From: Meloidogyne chitwoodi
Taxonomy: Eukaryota; Nematoda; Chromadorea; Rhabditida; Meloidogynidae
Assembly (NCBI GenBank): GCA_015183035.1
Contig: JACZZP010000001.1
Location: forward strand, 2,294,001 to 2,358,000
Reading direction: 5' to 3'
DNA length: 64,000 nt
The notes beneath the pieces were generated by a model. The model saw only the letters and a program-made list of their open reading frames with translations, did no database searches and had not been told where the DNA came from. The number at the start of each line of letters is the position of its first letter. Position 1 is the first letter of the stretch. The position numbers and the translations under genes were made by a program. This document shows positions 12,100 to 29,579 of the stretch, piece after piece.

Positions 12100-14258
12100 A
12101 TGTTGTTGAGAAACAAAATGCATTTATTTTCTAATTGTCGACGAAGTATTTTTGCTTCTAAAAATTTGTTTTCAAGTTTTTTGTCCAAAGCAAATTTTTC
12201 ACATCAACCAATTGCAAAACCAAATATAATGGATTCTGGATATAAATTGACAACATTACCTTCTGGATTTCGTGTTGCTTCTGAAACTTTAAAAATGCCA
12301 ACTGCAACGGTTTTTTATTTAATTTTTTGTTCTTATATAATTTAAATTTTATAAATTATTAAAGAAAATTTCAGGTAGGTATTTGGATTGATGCTGGTAG
12401 TCGTTACGAAGATGGGAATAATAATGGAGCAGCTCATTTTCTTGAACATATGGCTTTTAAGGTTAAATTTTATTTTTTTTAATTTAAAATTTAATTATTT
12501 TTTTAAGGGAACAAAAAAAAGAACACAGCTTCAGTTGGAAATGGAAGTTGAAGATATGGGTGCACACTTAAATGCTTATACATCGAGAGTATTTTTTATT
12601 ATTATTTTATACTTAAGAAAAATATTTTAAGGAACAAACTGTTTATTATGCAAAATGTTTTTCAAAAGATTTGGATAGAGGTTTTTTAATAATATTTACT
12701 TTTTCATAATTTTAAGCCGTTGAAATGCTTTCTGATATTTTGCTACGTAGTGTTTATGATGAAAATGCAATTTGGCGAGAACGACAAGTAATTCTTAGAG
12801 AAGCTCTGGAAATTGAACAAAATGTACAAGAAGTAGTATTTGATCATCTACATGATTGTGCTTTTTCTGGTTGTTCTCTTTCAAGAACTATTTTGGGTAC
12901 TGAACAAAATATAAAGTAATTTTTTAAATCTAAAAAATTTCCAAAAATTATTGAAATTCTTAATAATATTATTATTAATGAATAAGATTTTTTTTTAATT
13001 ATTTTTTTGCATAAAAGTCATAAGAAAATCAAAACAAATAATTTTATTCTTTAGAGAAATGAAGAGAAATCAACTTATTGAATACATTAAAAAATATTAC
13101 AAAGGTCCGAGAATGGTTTTGGCAGCAGCAGGTGGAGTAGATCATGATTACCTAGTTGAATTAGGAAAGAAATACTTTGGTAATATTGAACGTGGTGATG
13201 AACATGTACTCGATTATGAACCTGGGAAATTTAGGCAATCACATGTTTGTTTGTTTTTTATATTATATTTTAATGTTTTTATAGAAGCTTGTTGAAAAAC
13301 GCGACATGGAAATGGTTTATGGTTCTTTAGCCGTAGAGGGCACAAGTTGGACGAGTCCTGATAATGTTGCCGTGCAAGTAGCAAATACTGTAAGCTTTTT
13401 TTTCTCGAACAGATTTTGACTTAAAAGATTTTTTAATAAAAAGATTTTTTAATTACTTTTTAAAATATAGATGATTGGACAATATGATAGAACTCAAAGT
13501 GTTGGAGTACGTTCAAGTTCACGACTAATACATTCACTTGGATATGATTCTGGTGTTGAATCTTTTATGGCTTACACAGTTTATTTTTTATTTTAAAAAT
13601 TTAATAAAAAGTTCTCTTTTTTTATTAGACTTCTTATAAAGATACTGGTCTAACTGGTGTTTATTTTTGTGCTGAACCTCACGCCCTAGAATATCTAGTT
13701 AATTGTATTTGTAAAGAATGGCGTTCGTTCTGTACTGATATAGATGTGGACTGTTTAGAAAGAGCAAAAACATCTTTATTAACAAATTGTTTATTACTTT
13801 TGGATGGTTCAACTCCTATTTGCGAGGATATTGGAAGGTTTTTTTCTTCAAATTTATTTTCTTTTGTTTATTTAATTTTCGTTTTTAAATTTTAGACAGA
13901 TTTTGTGTTTTGGTAACCGATTAAATACAGATGAACTTGCCGAAAAAATAAATGTATTTTAGAAATTAATAATAATTATTTTTAAAAATATTTTTAAGGC
14001 AATAACACCTGATACAATTAGAGCAATTGGTGAACGTTACTATTTGGAAAAACCATTCTCTTATGTTGTTATTGGTTTGTAATTTTTTATTTAAAAAAAC
14101 TCCTTCATAAAATAAATTTTTTAACATTAAAATTTTTGAAAAAAAATATTACAAAAAATGCTGAATTCAATTAAAAAAATAAAATTTAATATATTTTAGG
14201 TCGCACAAGAAATTGGCCGAGTGAACAAAAAATTAAACAAATGTTAAGCAGGCAGTAA
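12100..14258 (+). CDS. mppb-1: Mitochondrial processing peptidase, beta subunit
   Basis: This is the M16 metalloprotease subunit that removes mitochondrial presequences in the matrix, working with MPP-alpha. The N-terminus is a Ser/Arg/Phe-rich targeting peptide ([21 protein letters not shown]). The inverse zinc motif is intact: [11 protein letters not shown] gives HxxEH, and the third ligand Glu lies about 75 residues on in [10 protein letters not shown]. Further M16 signatures are [30 protein letters not shown] and ILGTEQNIK. The second M16 domain follows ([27 protein letters not shown]) and the end is IKQMLSRQ. About 480 residues in at least nine exons, the normal length for the family. 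The intact zinc site separates it from the alpha subunit and UQCRC1. The start was chosen at the first ATG after the AATTTAG acceptor. Confidence 0.92.
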
Positions 14259-16832
14259 TATATTAATTTATATTTGTTTTAAAATTCGATATAAAATTAA
14301 TAAAGTTGCAAATTAAAAAATTTTTATTGTTTAAATTTTTGTTTTATTTGTCATTTCAAGTTAAAAAATTTAAACCATTTTTTTTAAATTAAGGAATTAA
14401 ATTCTCATTTTAATATAAAGAAGATTCCAAATTAAAACGATTTTAATGTTTTGTGTTTTTTAAATAAAAATTAAAAAAGGGATTATTTTTGTGATGTTTT
14501 TTGTCATTTTGTGAGATTATTCCAGGAAAAAACAAGTTCTTTTGGAATGCGATGAAACGACCTTTAAATAAAGGAATATATGAATACATTAGAGTCTTGA
14601 ATTGTTGGAATATTTAATTCATTAATTAGTGTAAAGTTAATCGCCATTTTTTTTTCTTAAGCTTTCGAGTTGAGAATATAGAAAATTTTTAGAATAAATT
14701 TCAAGTAATAATTCCTTAATAATCAGGATTTTAAATTTTTTATAGCAGCTCTGCTTAAAATATAGTATTTTATTGAGAATTTATCTAACAAAAAAGTAAA
14801 GGAATGCATAGAATATTTTTGTTGAAAGTTTTTTTTTCTTAGGAATTTTTCTAAAGATTTTTTGGTTGATCCAGAATTAAGTCAACGCAAGGAGAGGAGA
14901 GGAATAAAAGGAGACAGACCTAAATATATAATTCTTATTGATTCTTTTTTCTCTTTCTCTATCATCCAACCGCATGCATTTAATTTTTTAACTTACTCAC
15001 ACTGTCTAAAATATTCTCCTCTCTCTAACAGGCACACAATAATACTAAATTTATAAAAAGGCGGAGTAAGATGAACAATATTAGTGAAAAACACGAAGAG
15101 AACTCCGCCCAGCACAACGACTCAGACTAGTATTTAAACGAAACGAAAAAAGCATTTTTCTTTTAGACAAGCTTTCATTCGTTTGGAAAAGAGAGCGCTC
15201 TGACGACTGTGAAGGCCCAAAGCAGCAAATGCTACCAAACAGTCGCCCGAGCGCTACCGACCACACATTTTCATGTTTTTAGGTTTTTATATTTCTGACA
15301 AGGGAGCGTAACTGCAGAGTATTGTACAAATGATAGAGCACCCCTGATTTACTATTGGAAAGTGGTGCAGGTATTTTTTAAGAGTTATGGCCTAAAATAT
15401 TTAATTTGGTCGTTAGAGGCTGAAATTTCTTTTTTTCTCTTTGAGTCTGAATAAGATAAAAGTTAGCTAGTAGAGAAATGAAAAAAAAGAGAGAATTAAT
15501 TATAGATGGAAAGGAAATATTTTACTCTCTATAAGTAAAAGAAAGAAACACAGCCTTTAGCAGCCCCTTGGAAAGGTATAGAACATTTAAAGTCTAATTA
15601 AAGAGAAAATGAAGGGTTTTCGTGCCAAAATGTCCGGGTGGCCAATTCAATGACAGCAAACCTTAATTAGCATCTTCGGGGGAAAAAGTGTTGAATCTGA
15701 AATTTTTTGGGAGACATTTTTATTACGTGTTCTGTACCTGGGTATGAAGTTCGTGCCATAATTAGATTTAAATTATTTTAAAGAAAGCTTAAACTTTCCA
15801 GTAGTACAAATATATGTTAATTATTTCATTTCATATGTACATATTTATAAAAATTTAAAGAATTGTTATATAATAATTGAAGTAAAATAAAATTGTAATG
15901 AATTAAGCTATGATCATTTTTTTAATTTTTATTTTCAATCATTTTAATTCTTTTTAAATTATCGAAAAATTAAATTTGAAAAACTGGAAGATTTTAATTT
16001 TGAAAAATTTTTTAAAGAGATAAATTCATGTTTGTTTGTATAAATTTTTTTATATTTTATTTTAAAATCTGAACATTTTGTTTTAATTTGTTTTTAAAAT
16101 CAAAAGAAGATTGTAAAATAGAAATACTCGGAAATAAAAATATCCAAAATTAACAATTCGAATAAAACTTTTTTGATCAAAACAAATATTTTCTACTTAA
16201 ATTTTAGAATTTTATTCTTTTTTAATTGTATCAAGAAAACAATTTCGAATAAATTTTGTTTTAAAAAATATAATTTAAAATTAAAAAAGATATTAGCTAA
16301 TTTTGTGGGCAAAATATCAATATCCGAAATGAAAAAAGAAAATTGCGAAATTGTTAATATTAATCACCACTAAATTTTTTCAAAATATATTTTTCTTTTG
16401 GCATTTTGTACTTTTAATACCTTTTTAGTGTCCGGCATCCTAATAATAGAATTTAGGCTAATTATTCATAATTAATTACGCAAAGTTTCTAAATTTATTA
16501 GATTTATTTATTCGAATAAATTCCAATAAATTTAGGGCTTTTGTCGTAGTAAAGTTTTGACTCAAAATAACCTTGACACTCAATTGGAACATTCAATTGT
16601 CCCTTACTTTTTTATTTAATCCATTTGAGTGCCGACATAAGAGTCTAAATAATTCTTCCATTATTTTATTTTTTTGATTTTATGTACTTATTTAATATTT
16701 TCTGATTATTGGAATTAAGATAAATAAAAAATAGATAAAAAATAGAAATTGTTGAACGAATTGCTCGATATTTCTTTAAAAATATTATCAAAATATTTTT
16801 TGTTTTTTCAGGAGTTAATAAATTATTGACTC
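14259..16832. other. Gene-poor interval with one structured segment
   Basis: No convincing protein gene. Bases 15050-15280 are locally GC-rich and structured (annotated separately). Bases 15610-15760 have moderate complexity with TTCGTGCCA at both sides (15619 and 15750) but no recognised identity. The rest is AT-rich low complexity. Confidence 0.5.
15060..15280 (+). ncRNA. Candidate structured non-coding RNA
   Basis: The segment starts with GGCGGAGT (15060-15067), which pairs perfectly with ACTCCGCC (15102-15109). A second, long hairpin has arms 15194-15210 and 15239-15255 (AGCGCTCTGACGACTGT against ACAGTCGCCCGAGCGCT, two mismatches or wobbles) and an inner GCAGCAAATGCTAC stem. A TATA-like TTATAAAAAG lies just upstream and a T5 run at 15276-15280 follows, as for a pol III transcript. 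The strand is not certain because hairpins read both ways. I could not match it to RNase P, MRP, SRP, U3 or 7SK. Confidence 0.35.
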
Positions 16833-18279
16833 ATGAGAACTGATGAAGATCGGGTTCAACCACTAACGCTTAAATTAAAACGTTCTGCGAGTGGAATACA
16901 AAGATTGACGACTTCAACATTAACGTCTCCTTTGCATATTAAACCATCATCCACCTCTGCTTTTCCAACATCTTCTGCAATTATAGCAACTGCAGCAACA
17001 TCAAATAATTGTTCTCCCTCTGTTAGTCTTTTAGATTTGGGCTTCTTTGGGTAAAAAAGGGGTCGGAATTTTTAGTATTTTACTTGTTTAAAATTTCTTC
17101 GTGAATTTTTTTCACGATTTTTCGGTTTCCCTCGTTCCCTTTTTTGTTTAAATAACGAAGGTTATTTAAACAAATTTATCAACTATAGAGTGTCCAAGCA
17201 GCTCGAAAAAATGTGCAATCAACAGCAGAACTGGTTGCTCAAATTAGTGAACAATTACAACATTATGGCACTATTTTTGATACAACTGCTTTGACTTCTA
17301 ATAATAATAAAGAGACAATAAGACAGCAGCTACAAGTAAATAATATACAGGTTTATTTTTGAAAATAAAATTGGGAAAATTAAATAAGAGGGATTTAAGT
17401 TATCTTATTTATCTAAAATGCTCATTACTTTAATTAAAAACAAAAACAGAATTCGAGTTTTTAGAATGATGTTGTCTCAATGCCATTATTGGCAGAAAAT
17501 GGTGTTGAATTTATAAATAAATATGAATCAACTACAACTAAAAGACGGCGCGTCAAATTATCTGATCCCAGTCTAAACCATTCTCAAGACAATGAATTGG
17601 TAAATGGTAGACATCAAGCAGGTGGGGGGATTATATAAAATTGCAACGTTGCAATTGTTTTTTTTTATTTTTTTTTTCAAATTTTATTTCCTAAATTTTT
17701 AATTTTATAGAGGATGCTGTAAATAAAAAAAAGGAAAACAAGAAAAAACGAGGTCGTCCAAAAATGACAGATACGGGTATTTATTTAAATAATAACATTT
17801 CTGATGGAGGATTTGTAATGATTGAAAAGTCAACTACAACAACTAATAATTCACAGAGCTTAAGAGAAACTCCAAAATTCAATTGGTTAATTTTTTTATT
17901 TATAAATATTAATTATCGAATATTTTTCTTTTCTGGTTCCCCTCGCGATTAAACAAAACTTAAAATTAAATAATTTCTAAGGTTTGAGAAATATCCATTG
18001 CCTAATATGCCAACTAGAAACTCTGACTCATCACAAATTCCTTCAACAATTATTGAAAATCCATGTAACTCATATGCTCTTCCTTTAAATAATTTTAGTG
18101 ATGAAAAAAGTACAGAAAAGAGGAAAATATTAATTTTGCCATATTTGGACATTGGAGAACCAGATTGGCTTATACATGGATTTCCAGAACGTGAACGTTA
18201 TCTTTTTCCAGACTTTGACGCAATTTCATCATTTCAATCGTTGAAACAAAATTTTAAAAAAAGTGATAGGAGTACATAA
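16833..18279 (+). CDS. AT-hook-containing nuclear protein of unknown function
   Basis: I do not recognise the gene. About six exons: MRTDEDRVQPLTLKLKRSA with a Ser/Thr-rich low-complexity stretch; a helical segment (VQAARKNVQSTAELVAQISEQ); KRRRVKLSD, a basic nuclear-localisation-like run; a Lys-rich AT-hook (KKKRGRPKMTDTG, core RGRP); then a C-terminal exon with DIGEPDWLIHGFPERERYLFPDF. The AT-hook implies binding to the minor groove of AT-rich DNA, and the pattern suggests a chromatin or transcription role, possibly a Mediator-like component, but I cannot assign one. It lies 535 bases upstream of the PI3-kinase gene on the same strand. Some exon boundaries are approximate. Confidence 0.6.
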
Positions 18280-18814
18280 TTTAATTTTTAAAAAATTTCT
18301 TTGACTCAATTTTTCTATTATTTTTTTTTTGTTTTCATTATTATATAGTATATTGAATTTATGAAAATTTTCTTTTTGTTGCTCATTTACTAAATTTGTT
18401 TTTCTGAAGGTGTAAAAAGCTTTTTATGTTAAGAAATATTCAATTTTTAAATGTTTTTTCAGTTTATTTTCTGGAGAGTTTCGTTAACGTTTAAGCTTTT
18501 TAAATGTTTTGATGCTTTATTTTTAGTCAAAAAATGGTATTCAGAATTTAATAAATGTTTTAAAAATTTTTTCTTTATTTCCATTTATAAATATATTTAA
18601 ATATATTTTGTTATTTTTTGGGTGTGATATAGAGAAAAAAATAAAAAGAGTTCAGAGATTTTCAGTGATGTAAGGGTTCTATAGCTTCTAATTTTTATCA
18701 AAATATTTTTTAATTTTAACCATTTAAAAAAACTTAATTTTCTATTTTATGTTTTTAGGATGGTGTTTATTTTAAAAAATAAAAAATAATTAAATTCGTT
18801 TTTTCAATTCTTCT
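18280..18814. other. Intergenic region before the PI3-kinase gene
   Basis: AT-rich sequence holding the 3' end of the AT-hook gene and the 5' region of the PI3-kinase gene. No RNA gene or repeat is seen. Confidence 0.4.
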
Positions 18815-23862
<5,048 letters not shown>

Positions 23863-24381
23863 AATTAAAACGGTGATATTTTAACATTTTTTTATTAATG
23901 AATTTATATTTTTATAGTAATATGTTGTACATTATGCCCTCGATTTTTACAATTTTTTTGTATATTTAGAAATTTAAAAGAGGGTAATAAATAGGGATGT
24001 TTGTATATTTTAATTAATCAAAAGGTCTTTTCTGATTTTTTAATAATTTTTTTTTGCTACAGACATCCCTTATAAATATTAGAGCTTTTAATATATTTCC
24101 TATGAACTTTTAGCCATCTCTTTCCTATTTCTTTCTTAGAAAATTTAAAAACCTCAGATTAATTGTGATATACTAAATATTATATATTGATTTTTAGAAC
24201 ATTTTAAAGATAAAACTTTTATTATTTAATTTAACAAATGTATAATAAATTTTTAAAAAATTGAAATAAGTGAATAAAAATGCCAAACAATTATATGATA
24301 TATTCCTATTAAATTTAAGTCATCTTTTTCTTTAGAAAATTTAAACCTCGAATTTATTGTTATACTAAACCTTTCTAAAAT
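23863..24381. other. Convergent 3' intergenic region
   Basis: AT-rich sequence between the convergent PI3-kinase and phosphatase genes. The related phrases CTTTTAATATATTTCCTAT (near 24090) and TATATTCCTATTAAATTTAAG (near 24300), each followed by a TTTCTTTAGAAAATTTAAA-like stretch, suggest a small degenerate duplication. No gene is seen. Confidence 0.35.
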
Positions 24382-25445
24382 TCAAGAAAAAGCAGGCAAT
24401 CCATAATTTTCTGGTTGAAATTCTGTCAAAGATTCCAAAATTTCTACCAAATTAGGGTGTGAACGTAGTTCATCCTCAACTAAACCTTCAGGCAAAAATT
24501 CAATTTGCGGAACCATTATTACCTAAAGACTTTTTTTAATTTATTGATAAATTGAATAATCAATTTTTAAATAAATTTAGCAATTTTTTAGCGAAAGAAA
24601 ATAAAACTTAACATTACAGCCAGCATCCAATGCACTGCGTACTCCATTAACAGAATCTTCAAAGACGAGGACATTTTCTGGAGATACAGGCTTTTCATTA
24701 TTAAAACGTTGAATTAATTTTAGGTAAGGTTCAGGATGAGGCTTGCAATAGGTTATTTCTATTATTCTTAAATATTTAAATTTTAAATATTTTTCAAAAA
24801 ACCTGGATCACTGCCACAAAGAAGTCTAAGAGGAATTTTCTCCAGCCACTCAGCAATTTCTGGATTTACAGTTTTATGTTTAAATTCAGTAGCGTCTGAA
24901 CCAGTGCAAATGGCTAATGGAATGTTATATTTGTACAAGTGATTAACAAGAGAAATAGCACCGGGTAATACCTTTAAAATTGAGGTTTGATAAAAATTAT
25001 TGGAATTTAAAAAATTAAAACATTGCGTAAAGTATTTTAACCTAAAATTGGGTGAAAAATAAAAATTTCCCTCAGATGTTTTATTATACCTTAGTCTCTA
25101 CTGCAAACAATTCTTCAATTTTCGCATCATATGCTTTCATATATTGATCTACAGCTGTTGGATCATTTATTTTAAAAGCTTTTAGCAATGCTTCAACAGC
25201 TTTAGGTTTAACCAATCCCATCATTAATGCCTTTCTATAAAATTATTTTTTAATTAAAAAAATTTAAAAAATGTAAACTCATTGTTAGTAAAAGTTTCTC
25301 CATGTTGGCTAAATAATATTTCTTCATTTGCCTTTGAATAGAGACGTTCAGTATCTACGAGAATACCATCAAAGTCAAAAATAACGTGTGTTATTATTCC
25401 TCCAGAAAAAAATTTTGCTTCATCGTTTTTAAAAAATACTGACAT
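24382..25445 (-). CDS. HAD phosphatase, pseudouridine-5'-phosphatase type
   Basis: A member of the HAD superfamily; the nearest family I recognise is HDHD1/PUDP, which dephosphorylates pseudouridine 5'-monophosphate. The start is MSVFFKNDEAKFF. Motif I is IFDFDGILVDTERLY, with the nucleophile in DFD. The cap domain follows (KPKAVEALLKAFKI). Motif II is LAICTGSDATEFKHK, the motif III lysine is in CKPHPEPYLK, and motif IV is VLVFEDSVNGVRSALDAGC. The end is ENYGLPAFS. Five short exons give about 240 residues, the usual length. The motif after the nucleophile is DGILVDTE, where most relatives have DGTLxDTE or DGLLLDTE. Substrate assignment within the HDHD1/GPP-like group is not certain. It is convergent with the PI3-kinase gene and divergent from IFT43. 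Confidence 0.82.
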
Positions 25446-25661
25446 TTAATTAAACAGTAAAATTAAATAAAAAATTACAAAAATATTTTATTATTTTATC
25501 GATGAATATTTTGCCATAATATTTATGTTTGACCAATTGTCATTTTGTCAATCTTTTGCCTTTTTGGCTATTTAAAAAAATTGAGATATATTGTTGCTAA
25601 TGGAAACAAGTAAATACACAAAAATTTATTTAAATTTATTTTCATTTTTTAATACAAAAAA

Positions 25662-27154
25662 ATGACAGCAGGTGATGTTAATGATGCAATTTCATCTGCA
25701 GGATTTGTTTCACGTCCAACTCACAACAGTAGTGGTCGTCTTCCATCTCGAAGTGGTAAACAAGAAGGAAAAGAAGGAGGTTAATTTCTTAAATTAAGAA
25801 AAAATAGTTTCTCTTATAAAATTGGAATTTATTAGTTTATTTTGATAAAAATTTTGAATTCTTTTAAGATGATTTAAATGTTCGTGTTCGAGAACGTAGC
25901 ACAACTTCTGGTTCGGAAGAAAGGCCCCGAACTCGTCTTGGCTCATTTTTATCAAAACGTGGAAGTGGTGACAATGCTGGTATACATTCAATTGTTGGAA
26001 CCTCTGGAACTTCTTCTATTGAAAAGAAGGCTAATGAAATTAAAGAACAATTAAAACGTCCATTATCAAGTTTTTTTTTTAATTATAAAAAAAATATTTT
26101 TTAAACTAAAAAGGTCTTTTTCGACGTACACAATCAAATGAACGTGCACAACAAAGTGGAGGAATAACAATAACTAATAAACAATCAATTAATAATTTAA
26201 ACAATTCTTTACAACAATCTACAACAACAGCACCCTCTCCTTTTGTTAATAGAGCAAATAGAGTCCCTTCAGCTGTTGGCGGTAGATCTACGGTAATTTT
26301 AAAATAAAATTGAGAGATTTAAGTAAAGATTAAAATTTTGTTTTTTAAATTTAAAGACTCTAATAACTGGAATGGGAACTTCAGCAGATAATAATGATGG
26401 TAATGCAGCAAATGGATCTGCTACATCAACAACAGCTATTAGACCTTTTACTGGCTTTCCTGGAACTAAAAGAGAAGCAATTAAACAACAAAATGATCAA
26501 ATTAATACAAAAATGCAATTAGAGGTTTTTAAATAATTTTAATTGATTTTTCAAATAAATCTAAATTTAAGATGGATTTAAGTGACCAAGCAGCTATTGC
26601 TCCAAGTATTCGTCGATTTTCTGGATTTTCTGCTGCTGATCCTTCCTCATCTCTTTTTATTATGAAACAACAAAAACAACAAAGACAACAACAAATAAAT
26701 AAAGGAAATAATAATATTGAAAATAAAGGAGAAATTGGTAAAGAAAAGAAATTTTAAAAATAAAAATATTTTTAATTTTAATTTTAAAGAAGATGTAAAT
26801 TTCCTTTCACGTTTTCTTTGCCCAGAGGATGAAATTCAAGATGAAAATATTCCTTGGACTTGGGATTCTTTGTAAGTGTTAAATTTTTGTGTTTTTGTTA
26901 GAACAATTTTTACCCAAAGTTAATATATTTTTTAAAAATAAAATTTTGGATAAATTTTATAATTTTTAAATGATTTTTTATAATTAAAAAAATTTTTAAG
27001 ATTTGCCAGTGTTACAAGTGAATTAAGAGAAGAATGGGCATTAGAAGAAGAAGCTGCAAATAGTGGAGGAGGGGGAAGTGGAACTGACCAAATTCCTGGC
27101 GGAGGAATTCCAACAAATGGATTAACAAATAATTCACAACAAAAAACATATTAA
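25662..27154 (+). CDS. ift-43: Intraflagellar transport protein 43 homologue
   Basis: IFT43 is a small subunit of the IFT-A complex that drives retrograde transport in cilia; in nematodes only sensory neurons are ciliated. The first two-thirds is low-complexity, rich in Ser, Thr, Gln and Asn, with a basic segment (RTRLGSFLSKRGSG, FRRTQSNERAQ). The family signature is at the C-terminus: FLSRFLCPEDEIQDENIPW, then TWDSLFASVTSELREEW, matching the conserved IFT43 tail (LL-x-L-x-P-E-x-x-x-E-x-D-x-P-W-x-W-x-x-LF-x-E-V-x-S-E). About seven exons and 350 residues, longer than vertebrate IFT43 because of the disordered N-terminus. A Gln/Asn run near 26670-26720 encodes QQKQQRQQQINKGNNN. Confidence 0.8.
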
Positions 27155-27511
27155 AATTGAATTTTTTAAATATTTTTATTAACCAATTTGAAAATATTTT
27201 TTAAAAATATTTTACCTTAATTTAATTTAAAGAAATTTTAAATATATTAAAAATTGTTAATCTTGTCGTCTATGAATTTTAAAAATTTATTTAAAAAACT
27301 AAAAAAAAAAGCAATTTTATTGTACAAAAATTATATAAACTAATACAAAAAAATTTTAAAATAAAAAGCTCAAAGAATTTTTAAAGAGGGAATAAATTCA
27401 AAAGGGGAGCTTGTGACATTGTTCGAATAAATTTGTTTTCTTTTTTAAAATTTTTTCTAAAATAATTTGGCAATCAAAAAATAATCCAGTTTTAATTATT
27501 TTAAATTAATT
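27155..27511. other. Convergent 3' intergenic region
   Basis: AT-rich sequence holding the 3' ends of the convergent IFT43 and TMEM86-like genes. Nothing else is seen. Confidence 0.4.
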
Positions 27512-28699
27512 TTAAGTTTTCCAATAACTAAAAGAACTTTCCATAATTGAATATTGAGATATATAATAAGTTGAAAGAACAATTATTTCATTAGCTGGTT
27601 CTATTCCCGCATATTCTAAAAGCAATAATGAATCAGAAATGAAGAAGAAAATATAGCCGATAAAACGAAGAATGTCTTTCTAGAAAATTAAATGTTTTTA
27701 CACTTTATTTTGAATACCTTTGATATTTTGTCAATTTTTCTACTTAAGGACATTTTGTCAATTTTTACCATAAGGACATTTTGTCAATTTTTACCTTAAG
27801 GACATTTTGTCTTTTTTCTTTTATGGACATTTTGTCAATTTTTACCCTTTGGACATTTTGTCCATTTTTCCCTTTATTGACATTTTGTAAATCTTAATTT
27901 TTACCATTTTCTTTGTCTCCAAAGCCAAAGAGCAGCTAGCAATTATTGCAGTAGATAATATTACAGAATAAAAAATTAATGTACAAATAACAAAAGGATG
28001 TTCATTAATTTTAGGTATTAAAAAATAATAACAAATAATAAAATTATATAAATAAATTAAAATTAATATTTTAAAATTAATTCTTTTAATTCTTTCAAAG
28101 TATTCAAACTAAAAATTAAAATTAAATTATTTAAATTAATTAATTTACCATATAAAAAATATGACAAAAACCAAAAGCTATAGCACCAAAAGAAAATGCC
28201 AAATGAGGATTTGGTAATGCACTTATTAAAAAATCACCAAAAGCAGCTGAAAAAAGTGCTGCAGAAATAAAATGTTTTTTAGAATTATTTAATATTATTT
28301 TATTATTTTCTTCATCTTCTTCTTTTATTATTTTTAATTGACTAGAGTCATTATTATTAAAATATACAGCAAAGGCCAAAAATAATAATGGAAGAAGTTT
28401 TCTATTTAAAAAAAAATAATTTAATTAAAAAATTAAAATTATAGAATATCCAAAAGATCAACTACCAATATATCAACGTTACTCATTTCCCATTCCCGTG
28501 TTTTTCTATTCAAATATTTTTTCTTGTTTTTTTTTTGATTTCTTTCTCTCCAATGTCTCTCTTAAAAAAACCTTTTTACTTACAATATACTATATTTAAG
28601 TCTGTTTTCTTCTGCATTAAATCCATTTGTATTGTCATAGAAAAAAACAATAAGTAAAAAATAAATTCCAAGCAAATGAGCATTTGGTAATGAAGACAT
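27512..28699 (-). CDS. TMEM86/YhhN-family lysoplasmalogenase
   Basis: A multi-pass membrane enzyme family that hydrolyses the vinyl-ether bond of lysoplasmalogen in the ER membrane. The start is MSSLPNAHLLGIYFLLIVFF. Later exons encode KLLPLLFLAFAVYF, then an SAALFSAAFGDFLISAL segment carrying the conserved acidic D in a membrane helix, then SFGAIAFGFCHIFYMV, a typical YhhN signature. The last exon is DILRFIGYIFFFISDSLLL followed by EIIVLSTYYISQY. About eight hydrophobic segments fit the family. A minisatellite (27724-27893) lies in the intron before the last exon. Family assignment rests on the GDFL, GA-AF-CH-x-FY and SD motifs; activity is inferred. Confidence 0.75.
27724..27893. repeat. 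Minisatellite of about 30-bp units
   Basis: About six tandem copies of GGACATTTTGTCAATTTTTA followed by a variable CC(A/T)TAA-like spacer of about 8 bp. It lies in an intron of the TMEM86-like gene. A related phrase (TTGTCATTTTGTCAATC) occurs singly near 25538. Confidence 0.8.
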
Positions 28700-29489
28700 T
28701 TTATTTTATTTTTTTAAAGTTAAAAGGTTATTCTAAAAAATATTTAAATAAAAAACAAGCTTTTAAAATTATTTTCTTTTCTTTTTTTGAACAATTATTT
28801 TTCCTAAGATGGAAGAAAATAAAATAAATAAATAAAAATACACTTTTTTTAGTTGTGTTGATCAAAAGAATGGTCTTCTTTTTCTTCTCTGCTAGACTAC
28901 ATAAAATAATTATTTTTTTAAAAAAGCTTTTCCCTTATTTTTATTTAAGCCAAAATTTCTCCTCCCTTTTACCTTATGTCAATCACACATTTTTATTTAT
29001 CTTTTACTCTGCTAGAATACGAAAAAAAATGTTAAAAATAAAGAAGTGAGAAAGTGTTTATTTTGTTTAAAAAAAATTGAAAGAAAATTTTTTAAAATTT
29101 TTGTCACGTTGTTAAACTTATTTAAAGTAAACTTATGACGATATTTAATAAATGTACTTAAAATATTTTTTAAAAAAAACCTCGTGTATTCTAACGTAAT
29201 TTTTTTTAATTTTCCAAAAAATCAACATTATTAAAGAACAAATTTAGCTTAAATATGAATAAAAAATATTAGGCTGGTTATTTTCCGTTGAGACAAAAGT
29301 TCCATCAATCTTTATAGCAAGCGTAAGTTTTTCAATTGAAAGAATTTTTCTCAATATTTATTTTATTGTAGAGGGTTATTTTAAGTTTATTAAAAATTAG
29401 AATAATTCTAAAAGGGATAAATGTTTCTATAGAATTTGAAGAAAACAATAGGAAAGGAGAAAAAATAAAAAAAAATTAATCTATATATT

Positions 29490-29560
29490 ATGGCTTAGTC
29501 GGTTAAGTGATTGCCTATAAGTGGGAAGGGCGCGGGTTTGATGCCTAAGAGGGCCCGACA
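29490..29560 (+). repeat. tRNA-derived repeat, copy 1 of a duplicated pair
   Basis: TGGCTTAGTCGGTTAAG (A-box-like) and GGTTTGATGCC (B-box-like) in a 70-base unit. The unit at 32966-33030 is the same family and sits in the same duplicated context. The arms do not fold as a functional tRNA. Confidence 0.5.
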
Positions 29561-29579
29561 TTTTCAAATTAAGATAGGG

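Noticed and set aside
14862..15056. 64-codon plus-strand frame before the structured segment
   Set aside because: No homology, no upstream signals, ends in AT-rich filler; chance frame.
15081..15266. 61-codon minus-strand frame MWSVALGRLFG
   Set aside because: It lies on the candidate structured RNA; coding signal is explained by GC-rich helices.
16173..16373. 66-codon Asn/Lys/Phe-rich frame
   Set aside because: Typical of random AT-rich sequence; no signal peptide or splice context.
28855..29049. 64-codon hydrophobic frame
   Set aside because: Composition follows T-rich DNA; no conserved pattern and no neighbouring exons.
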